This document shows, piece after piece, positions 14,001 to 26,337 of a DNA stretch of 64,000 nucleotides (position 1 is the first letter of the stretch; every line of letters starts with the position of its first letter). Source of the stretch: Eremophila alpestris peregrina (Eukaryota > Chordata > Aves > Passeriformes > Alaudidae). A program made the position numbers and the translations under genes. The notes under the pieces were generated by a model. That model searched no databases, was not told where the DNA came from, and worked only from the letters and a program-made list of their open reading frames with translations. Location of the stretch: contig WMCF01000089.1 in the NCBI GenBank assembly GCA_009792885.1, positions 2,889,451 to 2,953,450 on the forward strand, given 5' to 3'.

Positions 14001-15984
14001 AAAAAAAAAAAAAAAGAAAGAAAGATACAGTAATATAATTCTGAGAAACCAACAGCAGAAAAAGAGAAAAGAAGGAAAAAAGCCAAACAAAGCTGATGCT
14101 TGTTGACTCAAGGAAACTAGGGTTATTCATTCATGTGGACATTTGCCACCAGTGTTGTGATAAAGCTTTCGTTTTGCATAGTTTGTGACTCCTGCAGATA
14201 TTTGGGTTGCAGGACACTGAGGATGTCTTTCTAAACATTCAGCTGCTTGTGTGTAAGCTGAGAAGTTTGTCGGTAAAGCAAGCAATGTGTATATTCAAGA
14301 TGAAAAATTATCACATGGAATATAGCCTTAGCTAAAATGAAGGTTTTCCTTGTTAATCTCTCCTGTTATCTGCCCAAGCTTACCCTAGCATGTCTCCTAT
14401 TATAAGACCTCAGCTGTTAAAGCACACAAAACTTCTTTTCATGCCATTTACACAATGTCTTAACAGTTCCTCTTTAAATAAACCATAAAAATCTTTTAAT
14501 TCTCAGAGTGAATGCCGGTGACAGCAGGACCTCCTTTGATTTTTTTGAGCAGGCTTTTCTGTATGTGTGTTTTTATAGGGCTAATTTACAAATTTACAAA
14601 AGCTATGTTTCTTGTATCAGGATCCTGTTTTGTTGGTAGTGCAACTTCCCCTGACATTTTTCATCAGGCTCGGTTTCATAAATGTAGAGGAAACAGTCAG
14701 GCTCTAAATATCATTGACTTTCAGTGGGATTTTTGAATCTGAAATCTGAATCTTTTATAAAACCTTTCTAAAACAGGCTGATTCTTTATGGCATAACTGG
14801 GAGCATTAAACTAATCATTTCTGTCCTTGGAAGTATTTCAGAGTATGTAGGCCAAAACAAAAAATAGATGAAAAAACCCATAACAGTGCTTTCCACCACT
14901 TGCAGTTAGTGCCACTTAGCACTTTGGCTAAGTGATTGCTTAGCCAAAACTTTCCTAAAGGTGACAGAAAATTTCTTAAACAGGTGGGATCCTCAGACAT
15001 ACACCAGTACTACTGTTGTGCACCAAACCCTGTTTATGCATGGGACAACAAAACTGGGTTTCTGCTTTGACAAAAAGTTCTGTGTCAGGCAGCTGTGGAG
15101 ATCATGGAAAAAAAATACAGCCACCTTTGAAATACAGCTATTTCAGCTCTTGCTTTATCCTGCAGTTAAACCCATAAAAGCTCACTGGAAATAGTAACAA
15201 CTAATGAACTGTAGCTTCTTTCAGCATCTTGGGGATATATAGCTATGGAGGCCATAAATGGATTTAAAGGTCTTATTAAAATACTGTTCCTTCAGAGAAT
15301 TCAGAGTCCCCATTTCTTTTAATAGTTTGACTTTAGCAATATTACATTTTTGAACTAAACAAGTCCTTTTCAGTCTTATTTTATGTTACATGTTGTAATA
15401 ATGCAAACTGTCCCCTGCTAAATTTCTGGCCCCAGACTACAAGATAGATATTTACAAATGTTTGCAGTGATAATTAGCTTTTGCTCTTCCAGCAATGAGA
15501 AAACAAACTGTCCGGTGTCAAAAATCATGTTCTGCCTCCACCAAGGTACCGGGCTGAGCATGTACCGAAGCTGTTTGCATCCCTGAATGTGTTTCCAGTC
15601 TCTAGGCTGTGTTGTTGGATGGAAGTGTGAGTGTGTGTCCACTCTTCTCTTGCTGCTGGGGAAGAAATTTCTCTGTGAACCTGTCAAGATACCTGTAATC
15701 AATAGCTTTTGGTCTAGGTCTGGTACTCTGTCAGAATACTCCTGTAACCATACAAGTCCAGATAGGAGCTGTCCAGTACAACTCCAGGTTGGTTGATGGG
15801 AATAGGCTTCCTCACCTCCTAAAGTGGTCATGTTTAAATCACACCCTAGCAGCTTTGGTGTAAAAGGTGCTCCTTAAAGACTGTAAGGGCAGCGTGGTAA
15901 GACAGTGAGCTCTCTGGCACTGATCCTCACATTTGGGGCTGTACTGGACAAAATTAGAGAGTAATGGAACAATTTGGGCTGTGG

Positions 15985-18390
15985 AAGACTTCTTGAGGTC
16001 ATCTGGTCCAACCTCCCTGCTCAAAGTACGACCCTGTAGTGCAGGTTGTCCAGTCCATGGATGGAGATTCCACAATCTTTCTGGTCAACCTGTTCCAGTT
16101 CTTGACCACCTTTAGAGCAAAAAGCATTTTTTCTTTTGGTGGTCAGGTGGTATTTCATGTCTTAATTTGTGCTGGTTGCCACTGGTACTGCTAGCTGGAC
16201 TGTGGCAAAGAATCTGCCCCCACAGCTTCATTCTCTCTTATCAGGTACTCATACACATAGCTAAGATCCTCCAAGTGTTCTGTGTTCAAAGTGAAGAATC
16301 CTACCTACTTCTCTACATATGAGAGGTGTTCTAGTTCCTTCATTCATTATCTTTGGGGTCCTGCATCTGACACTGTTTAGTTGAATCCATGCCTTTCTTC
16401 TACTGAGGAGCCCAAGAACTGGACCAAGCATTCAGGTGCAGCCTCACCAGTGCTGAGTAGAGGGAAGGATCACCTTCTTTGACCTGCTGCTAGTGCTCTT
16501 CTTAATGCAGCCAAGGATACTGTTGGCATTTTTCATTATGAGAGCATACTGTTTACCTGTAGTCAGCTTGGTCTTCAGAACCCAAAATATCCTCCTCAGC
16601 AAAGCTGCTTTCCAGCTACTCAGCTGCCAGAACGTACTCTAGCCTCAGTTGTTCCTCCCCAGGAGCAATACTGTGCATTTACCCATGCTGAACTTAATGA
16701 GATTTCTCTCTGCCTATTTTTCCAACCTGTTTAGATCCCTCTGAACAGCACTGCACCCACATGATTTATCAGTTACTCGTGCCAGCTTTGTGTGATCTGC
16801 AAACTTCCTGAGGGTGTACTCTGACCTGGTATCCCAGGTCATCGGTGAAAAGGTTAAACTATATTGGCCCCAGTATTGAGACTTGAGATACACACATACT
16901 GACTTGCCTCCAACTGGATTTCAAGCCACAGATAGTAACTCTTTGGGCCCAGCAATCCATGTCACTGTCCACTTTTCTAAGCTTCACTTTGTCAGCTTGT
17001 CTGTGATGGCAGAGATTGAGTGACTTCACCAGAGTCACTTAAAGAACATCAGCTGCTCTCCCCATTTTATCTGCCTAGATAAGTGACCTCATTGTAAAAG
17101 CTATCAGGCTGGACAAGTGTGTTTTCCCTCATAAATACATGCTGACTCCTCTCAATAAACTTCTGATCTTTCATGTATTTGAAAATGTGTTTCAGGAAGA
17201 TTTTCTCCCAGCAGCTTCCCAGAGACTGAGGTGAGGCTCTGTGTCCTGGAGTTCCCCATATTTCCAACTCACTCTTCTTGAAGATAGAAGTGATCTTTGC
17301 TTTCTCCTTGTTTCTAGGAACATCCCTCAATCACCATGAAATTTCAAAGATAGTCAAGAGTGGCCTTGCAGCAACGGTTCCCTCAGAACTTTTGGGTGCA
17401 TCCCTTCAGGTCCCATGGATTTGTTCATGCCAGATATGCTTAATCTTCCCCTAAGTCAGTTCTACTTTCCCTTTGGTCTTGGAGACCTTAGATTCCTAAA
17501 GGCCAACCTTATTAGTAAAGACTGAGCCTAGGCAGGCTCAGACTTCTGTGTCATTTGTCACCATATCCCATGCTCCGTTCAGCAGCAGACCCATATTTTC
17601 CTTAGTTTTCCTTTTGCAGTTTGTTTACTTGTAAAATCCTTTATTGTTGCTGTTCACATACCTTCAAGATTCTGCTCCTGTTAGGAGCAATATGCTCATT
17701 GCACATCCATGCAGGCCTCCTAGGAAATTATCCTGCTTGCTTTCATACTTGTCTGGACAGACCTTTCTTGAGTTCCAGGAGGTGATCCTTTCATATCAGT
17801 CAGGTACTCGAACCTTCTTTTCCACAGGATTTTATCCCACCCTTCCCATCTCCTTTTAGGATCTGCCCTCCACCACTTTATACTTACTGCAGCCAAAGCA
17901 GCCTCAAACTTCCATGTTTTCCAACAGCTCTTCCACCTTCTTTAATTATCGGACTTGTCTGAGCACCTTTCCATCTTGACTCCTCCACTATGTGTTCCAG
18001 GAGATAGCAATGCACTCAGGAAGTATCCTAGATTACTTGAGTCTTACTGGACTGTCTTTCCAGTAGATCATAAGGTGTTAAGGGTCCACTTGAGGACCAG
18101 AAGCTGTGATTCTTAAACTTCCATTTGTTTGCTGAAGGCATTACCTACATTTTCCTGAGTGGGCAAGCTATAGCATGTTCCCATCATAACAGTGCCCATG
18201 CTGGTATGCCCATTAATCTTGATGCAGAAGCTCTTCACTGACTCCTGTCCTGTCTCAAGGCAGAGCTGTTTTTGCATTTCAAATGCTCTCGTGCAGCAGG
18301 TTATTCCCCACATAACCGTGCCTGCCTCTCCTTCCTTAAAAGCCCGCATCCATTCATTGTAGTCCTCTAACCATTCCATCAACATTTATA
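15985..18390 (-). mobile_element. Decayed CR1 LINE, antisense, with endonuclease and reverse transcriptase remnants
   Basis: Read on the minus strand, this is a truncated CR1 non-LTR retrotransposon. About 18385-18113 encodes a remnant of the apurinic-type endonuclease domain (near a run like VKSFCIKINGHTSMGTVMMG). About 17480-16600 resembles the C-terminal half of the CR1 reverse transcriptase, and 16600-15985 the conserved 3' region; on the + strand the start reads as the typical antisense CR1 end (GTCATCTGGTCCAACCTCCC). There are many stops and frame breaks, so it is an old, dead copy. The part between 17,560 and 18,110 is too diverged to assign and may contain another insertion. Confidence 0.7.
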
Positions 18391-21300
18391 ATGTGGTCAC
18401 TTAGAACAAGTACTACAATTTCTGATGTGCATGTAAGTACATTTTAAATGGCATTTTGTGGTATAACCCTAGATGGCAAACTAGCCTGAATGTGACCTGC
18501 CAAAATGTTCTCTGCTGTATCTGGTGGATGTCAACCCCCTTCTTCCAAAACCCCTTGAGGCAGTGTAGCTGACAGCTGCTGGGAGACACAGGCAGGTGGC
18601 TCTGGGGAGGGATAACAGAAGGTGTGGCAAGTAAAATCCATTTCTGTAAAATCTCTCAGAGTGTAGCTATGTATATACACTTACTTGTTCAGAAAATACA
18701 TTTGGATGATATGTCTTGTAGGCAAAGAGAAAAAAAGATAGAATGGAAATACAGAATATGAATCAAAGAAAATAAATTTTAAATTATTTAAAACTGAAAA
18801 ATTGCCCTCACTGTAGTATGACTGATTACAAAAACTAGAATATTGGAGATCAGGCCTACTAGTTTCAGAATATTTTTGCTTTTCTTTTTCTTCATAATAT
18901 TTTCTTCTATAATAGAACAAATAATATCTTTCTCTTGTTTTTATTTTCTCTCTTCTTGACTGCTATATGTTCCCACCACTCTCCTCTATAATGTATATAT
19001 TCATCTGGTCTAGGTTTATTCAGCCAGATAGGAATTTAAAACTGTTATCTTCTACCACTTATTCTGTTACCCAGTGACTAGAGTTTTGACTAACAATGTA
19101 TTTGTCAGAATATGATACCAAAAAGGCAAGTAGTTTGTCTTCCTGGGGGAACCTCCAATACTCTTGGAAGAGCAAAATGGACACTGCTTTCTTTTTTAAA
19201 CTTCCTGTTGTTAATTCCTGTTGACTGAGATAGACGAAGATGTGAGTGCAAGGCCTCTCAGACCCCAGCCACTAATTCAACCAGCCAGCCTCTGCAGGCT
19301 TTTGCAGATGGTTCTTTCTTAGTACTGCGCCTTTAATGGCCCATTTCCCGTTGTTGGCCAGGGACAAGCTGTAAAATTACCTAGTGGTGCTTAAGATACA
19401 TATTAACCTTATTATCTCTATGCCACATTGGAACTCCACACAGTGCTTTTTTCCTAACATAATTATTCCAAAAGAGATACCCACAAAGCTTCCAATTTAT
19501 ATTCCACTTGCTTTTTAACATCATTTGCATTTTGAATTGGGTTTTTCCTTTTTTTTTTTTTTTAAGCAGAAGCATGAAACTTTCATAATGTTTACTTTTA
19601 ATGTTGGTGGTGTCAAAGGAAAGGGAAAAGCTTTGAGTAGCTTTTAAATTTTCAGAAATTATTAATGATTTGATCATGTGACTATATAAATGACAGAAAC
19701 ACAAGGTTCCTTGGATAAACCATTTAGTGGATTCTGGGAGTGTATAAGAGGCAGCACATGATTCAGGGCAATGGATAATCTCAATCTAAGGCCATACACA
19801 GCATTAACTTCCAGAAGTGTGGTGAAACTTTACTGCCTGAAGGAATAAAGTAAAGGGCAGTAGGAAATTTTCTCTGTGGTCTTGAAAGTGGGAGGAGATG
19901 TTCATAAAAGTCTTACACAAGGAGGGCACCAGATTATTCTTGGGGATGCAATGCACCTGAGCACTAAGTTGAAATGGCAGAAAATGGCTAAACTGCCAAA
20001 TGAGTAACTGCCGAAGAAAGGCAAGCAGGCCAAGGTGTTACGAGTGGGTGATCTAAAACAATAAGGAGCAAGAACCCAAAGAATGCTGAAATGGATTATA
20101 CTCCAGCTTCAGTGGCCACTGAAATTGGTCATCCAAGAAAAAGCTAAGCATTCATGTTAATAAGGTGTTACTGCGGGGAATGGAACAATTAACTTTCTTA
20201 TTGTTGCCTTACTTTAGGATGCCATCTATAGGGAAGGACTTAGTTTGTATTACCTCTGTAATTAATCCATAAAAGAGAAAAATTTACTCCAGTGAAATCA
20301 GGGTACCTCCCTTTTTCAGCTGAATTTGATGATAAAGCAAATCAGTTTATTTTTGGCTAGTTATGTCTTAAAATAAGCCTTTTATTTATTCCCTTCCAAA
20401 ACTTTTGATCCAGTTGTGCATTTTATGACTATTGACTTATTTCTTATTTTTCTTCAAAATTTTACTTAGCTTTTAATGTATCTTACAAAAGTTGCTGGTA
20501 TAGGTTAAGTTATTGCATCTTTTGAAATTGTTTCTATAACTATCCTTTGTTAATGACATTAGTATATTCTTATTCTGCTTAGGTTTTTTTCTTTGAAAGA
20601 GGTAGGATACTTTTGTTTATTGATTTTCCAGACTTATTTTCAATGAAATTAGTGCCTAAGCTCTCTGTGATTTCCAGGTACCAGATGGACCCCATGGCCA
20701 ATGAAGACCCAGATCTTATCTATTAATGACATACTGGAATAATCTATTTAAATGATAGTAGCTCCTTTAGCACAGACAATAGTAGGTTTTGAGTGCCTTG
20801 TAAATCCAAGCAATCTCTGGCCTATACTTTAACAGTGGGGCATTTGCAATCAAAATATTCAAATTCTCTTTATATGGTTTTTGTTCCTGGTTTGGAATTA
20901 TGCTGGATCCAAAACCTGTCAGTCAGTGATAGCTTTTCTGTAGCCTTCCCTGGATGCCTGTGTTTGAATTTTTGTGTATGTGTTGATGTATGTGCCTGCT
21001 GATATAAGCTGAAATTTCTTGGAAAGTGCTGTCACCTGTGAGTGTAAAGTCCCGTCTACTCTGGTCCCTTTTCCAGAATGATTTGAAATGGCTTTCCTTT
21101 TATGAATCATCTCTTGATATGCACTGAGAATATTCTCATACACATACAAGCTTCCTAAGTCTGCACAAAGGGTCAGAAAACACCTTGCTTTAGAGGACCT
21201 AAGGGTTGTGGTGTGAGAAGTTAGAGTTACCTATTTCTTCTAATGGCCCACTGAAAATTAATTTAGCACAGTAATCATCTTAAGCTCAAAATTTTCTTTT

Positions 21301-21921
21301 GTGGTAACAGCTGCTTGTTAATGTCATGATGAATTTTGTCAGATACGGGGCCTGTGTTTTTCACTTAACTGCTGGCATATCTGTGTGTTGCAGACAGGAG
21401 GTCTGGTTCTGAGTGCATCACCAAGACTGTGCTGCTTGCTACTTCTGATAATGTTTCATTTTGCTGCCTCTTGCTGTCCCTCTGGAGAGGGGCCCTTAGA
21501 ATAGCATGTGTCTTCCTGTGTGCCTGTGAAATTAATGGGCAACCAGAATGTTTGTTTACTGAAGACATCAGGGATTAAGGAAGGTAAAAGCTGTGCTGTG
21601 GTACACTGAGCATGGAAAGCCAAAACCACATCATTGCCCAGAAATTGTCGTTTCATGGTAAGTATTGTATGAACAAGGCTGTTAACAAGTAGGGAGGAAT
21701 GCCTTTCTGTTGATAACTTGGCCAGGCTCCAGTGCTGGACAAACGTACATACTTTTTCCTTATGTGCATTCAATGGGTTAATAATCTCTCTTTTTCCTTC
21801 CTAAGCTGTTACACTGCCAAATGGCTGCCATATTTTCTGTCCCAGAAGAGGCTGCATTTTGTTCACCTGTGCTATGGTTTTTCTGCTCTCTGAAGTGTAC
21901 TAATGGTTTTCCAAACTGTAA

Positions 21922-21922
21922 C

Positions 21923-21949
<27 letters not shown>
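21922..21949. repeat. (AT)n microsatellite
   Basis: About 13 uninterrupted AT units. It is likely to vary in length and has no visible coding or regulatory role. Confidence 0.9.
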
Positions 21950-21953
<4 letters not shown>

Positions 21954-24126
21954 TGCCATACAGACTTGCTCAAATACAACGATCCAAGAAACCTAATTTT
22001 GTTACTATGGTGAAAATGGATCTTCCATAGCAGATGAGTTATACTGACACTTAATCATGACTCTGCAGCTTTTTATGTCAGTGTTCTCTTTGCCTTGAAG
22101 AGTTACAGAGCTGTTCTCATGGGTTTATCAGGCTCATTATTGCCTGGAGTAAAACTACCTTTGCTTGGAACAGGCAGCAAGAGTGTTCTACTCTGTGGCA
22201 CTGCAGAGTTTATTTTCTGTTCCTCTGAAGCAGCAGCAGCAGAAGTAAGCAGTAAAGGGGAGGAGGTAAGATCACAGTCAAGTAACAGCCACTGTAAATC
22301 TTCTTAAAATCCAAGGGATCTGGATTATGCAGTGCAGATGCTTTGCATACTGTTTCAAAGTATTTGCATTATAAGATTGGTCTCGTGGTGAAATTGACAA
22401 TTAAATGGCAAATTTTAGTGCCATCACTCATTTTTGAAATAGAGCAACAGAGAGAGCTGTAAGGGATGTTCAACTGCTGCAATGCTACCAACAATTTTCT
22501 GATTTGTAAGCTGTTGTCTTTAGAGTTCTCTCCAGGACAGCACATGAATACTTTTGTTGAAGAGCTGACAGTGGACCTGCCTGCTCATTTATGTTACTGA
22601 AGAGTAACACTGCTGGGGGTATTCTGAGAAAGCCATATAATCTCAAGAGTGTTTTCCTTCCTTCTACTCCCTCAGATTTGACAGCAGAAGGGAGGGCAGT
22701 ATCATGATGATATAGGTACATAGTAGTGTAGATTATGCCTAATATTTTGCAGCTGTCTACTTATTTATTTGAGGAACAAGGTCCAGCAAAACTAACATTG
22801 TTTTCATTGGACTTTGAGACAGACAATTCCTTGTCTAACACACTGTGACAACAATACATATTGTCTTAGCTCAGGATAGATGCTTTTGCAGCAAAGGGCA
22901 TATTTTTGTGCTTTGGGTACATGGGAGGAGGAAGAGTCAATGGGTTTGGTTCAGCTAACTTCTCAGCATTGTTAGATTCTGGTAACATCGTTTCCTCTCT
23001 AGTTATAAAGTTGAAAACAGTTCTTACTTTACCAGGTTGTTACATTTTTAAATGAACACAGTCGTTTTTACCCCCACATGTATTTTTAAAAATGAATGAA
23101 TTATGATTGTGACCTGTGAAAGGATTTTCAAACATGCATCAAAATTTCTGTGCACAATTGCCAAAGGACTTAACAGCTGCTCTTGAGTAAAGCAAGACTT
23201 CAAACCACACAAATACAGGAGGTAAAATCAGTCATGCATCTGGATCACTGAAGGTTTAACTGGGCAGTCGTTTTCCTTGCCTGTTACAGACAGGACTGTG
23301 AGCCAGTTGAGAACTGCAGGTAATGCGGCAGACAAAAGGCCAGGTTCTCTCTGCCTCCTCAGCATTGTCTTTCTGTGACCTTATGCATTCTGATTCTTGC
23401 CTAGAGAAAATGAGGCAACAAAGTCCAGCTACATAATGACTTTTCATCTGTTCCCTCTCTAATCTGGGCAATTGACCTACTCCAGGGACATTGTAATGCA
23501 TATTGAAGTAAGAAGATTCAAGATTATCATGTCAAATGAGATAAGCTTTTTGCCTGTGGTATTCATCTCAGACCTTTAGTTACCCTCCTTTATCCCCACC
23601 TAATTTAATTTCTTTAACTTTTAATCTCTCTTTCCTAATACTTTTGTTTTTCTTCATCATGCAAAGGACAGTTATTGTATCAGCAGGATTTAAATTAGGA
23701 CCTTCACGGTGATATTAAAACATCTGTGTTTTAAACAAGCAATTAGCTTACTGGTAATCACTGTGCAAGATGCTCAGCATATACTTCCATGTGATTGTGA
23801 CCAGCTTTTTGAGCAGATAGCAGCTGTAATTGTGCCTTTGGAGAGTGAGTCATGAGAGGAAGGCCATGACACTCTCTGCGGTTATGCAGGTGGAATATGC
23901 AAAGAAATAAGACAAAAGATCAATGTCATGATTTGCTTTCCTAGCACTGTGCTGTATGTCCGTTTGATGATGGCTAGGTTAGATCTGGAACCTCACTCCA
24001 GCACAGAAGCAGATCACCTGACAGCAAATAAGGAAAACTTAAGGAACAAAGTTAATAGGCACATAGAGTAATGAGTATATGGCTGATTTTAAAAAGAAAG
24101 GGAAAAATTCTTTTATTTTCTGATTA

Positions 24127-24155
24127 CTTAAGAAAGACCTTAAGTCTTTCTTAAG
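24127..24155. repeat. Perfect 12-bp inverted repeat
   Basis: The arms CTTAAGAAAGAC (24127-24138) and its exact reverse complement (24144-24155) are separated by five bases. It could fold into a hairpin. No flanking features mark it as a MITE or a terminator, and no function is assigned. Confidence 0.85.
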
Positions 24156-24409
24156 ACCTTCACAAATGTGTTGGGCCAGTTGAGTTTTGTAAGTTGTAAA
24201 GAGCCCTACTTTATGTGAGAAGTAGCCTTTCCAGCAAGTCAAGAGAAGCAAAAAGATCAAAGGAGTATGGGGAGATTGGACCGCAGGGGAAACAATGTGG
24301 TTGTTCTACTATGCTGCTGTGGTGCACAGATATGGTGCTTTAAAGATTTTATATGTCCATGAACAAGGCCAACAAGGAGAACCTCACCAGCAGCACTTTA
24401 CTGTAAAAA

Positions 24410-26337
24410 AGAAACACGAATTGTAGTGGGTGACTGTCTGTTCAGGGGAGCTGAGTTGTCCATCTGCAGGCCTGATAGACAGTTGTGAGGGGCATCCTGC
24501 CCTCCAGGAGCAGGGATCCATGGTGTTGCCAGGAAGGTACCCAGACCTTTCATAGACCACTACCCCCATTACTTTTTCATATGGGTGCAAATGATGCCAC
24601 AAGCCAAAACACAGGTGGGATCAAGGAAGACTATAAAGCCCTGGTGAGGCAGGTGAAAAACATCCCCGGTCAATCCCATGCCCAAGTCATCTCCACACCT
24701 GTCCTCCCTGTTGGAGAAATCAGGACAGCCAGAGGCAGACACATTGTGCAGATCCATGTCTGGCTTCATGGCTGCTGCCATTAAGAAGATTTTGGCTCTT
24801 AAAACAGTGGGTTGTGTTTTTATGATTTTTATCCTGTTTTGGGGAAAGGGGATCCCCCTGGCTAAAATGAGCAAGAGAGTGATTGGCAGCAGGCTGGCCA
24901 GTTTGGTGAGATGGGCTTTAAACAGAAGGACTTGGAAGGCAGGGTGCGAATGTCGATGGTTGTGCCATTGCTTCCTCCTGGGGAGCAGGAGTCTCACTGT
25001 CTCCAGCCCTAATGCTTTTGGGCAACTTCAACTTGCCAAGTGTCTGCTGGAGATAAAACACAACAGAGAGAAAGCAGTCTAGAAGGTTCCTAAAGTGTGT
25101 GGAAGACAACTTCCTTACGCAACCGGTAAATGAGCCTACAAGAGGAGGTACCCTGCTAGACTGATTGACTGTGAACAGAGAAGGACTAGTGGGTGATGTG
25201 GTGGTCAGTGGCTGTCTTGGGCATACAGACCATGAAATGTTAGTTTTCAATACTGGGTGAAGTAAAGAGGGGCACCAGCAGAACTTTCACCTTGGTCTTC
25301 CAGAGGCAGACTTTGGCATGTCTAGGAGAGTGATTGACAAGAGTCTCATGGGACTCAGTCCTGAAGAGCAAAGGAGTCCTGGAAGGCTGGGTGTGTTTTA
25401 GAAAGGAATTTTTAAATACTCAGAAGCAGGCTGTCCCCACGTGTAGAAAGACAAGTTGTCAGAAATAAAACTGACCTGGTTAAACAGAAAACTTTAGCTG
25501 GAATTTAGGGGAAAAAGGGAATCTGTTGTCTCTGGAAAGAGGACTAGGTAATTTCACTGGACTATCAGGATGAAGCAAGGCCATGGAGGGAGAAGATTAG
25601 GAGGGCCTAAGCTCAGCTAGAACTTGATTTGGCCTCCAGTTAAGGAAGGAAAAAATGAAAATGAAAAAGCTTTCTATAAGTACACTGGCAGCAAAAGGAG
25701 AGCCAAGGAGAGTCTCCATCACTTGTTGAATAGAGAGGATAGTGTTGTGACAAAGGATGAGGAAAAGGCTGGTATTCTTAATGCCTTTTTTGTCTCAGTC
25801 TTTAATATCAAGATGAGGTGTCCTCAGGATATGCAGCCCCCAGAGCTGGAAGTTAGGGACAGGGAGCTGAGTGAAGCCCAAATAATCCAGGAGGAGGTTG
25901 TTAGTGACCTGCTATACCAGTTAGACACAAGTCTATGGTGCCTGATGGGATCCACCCCACAGTAATGAGGGAACTGGCAGAAGAGCTTGCCAAACCTCTC
26001 TCAATCATCTACCAGCATTCCTGGTTAATTGGAGAAGTTCCAGCTGACTGGAGGTGGGAATTGGTTGCTCCTGCTGTGCCTGCCGTGAGAGGACAAAAGA
26101 AAATGGCCTAAAACTGAGACAGAGGAGATTCAGATTAGAAAAAAAATTTTCACTGTCAGGCACTGGATTAGATTGCCTGGGGTAGGTGGTGGAGTTGCTA
26201 TCCCTGGAAGTCTTCAAGAGACATCTAGGTCTGGTGCTGATGGTGTGGCTTAGTGTTTGGGGACTATGGTCATTGTTTTGGGATGGACAGTTGGACTGGA
26301 TGATCTTGTAGGTCTCTTTCAACTTTGATGATTCTAA
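24410..26337 (+). mobile_element. CR1 LINE, sense, with internal deletion of the reverse transcriptase region
   Basis: The first part resembles the CR1 region just upstream of and including the endonuclease; one frame encodes a remnant around HMGANDATSQNTGGIKEDYK. It runs on through endonuclease-like and early reverse-transcriptase-like sequence, including a 113-codon open remnant at 25624-25965. Near 26085 it jumps directly to the CR1 3' region, which ends with the family's typical tail (GGACTGGATGATCTTGTAGG then TTGATGATTCTA). Most of the reverse transcriptase is therefore missing. All frames are broken, so the copy is inactive. Confidence 0.75.
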
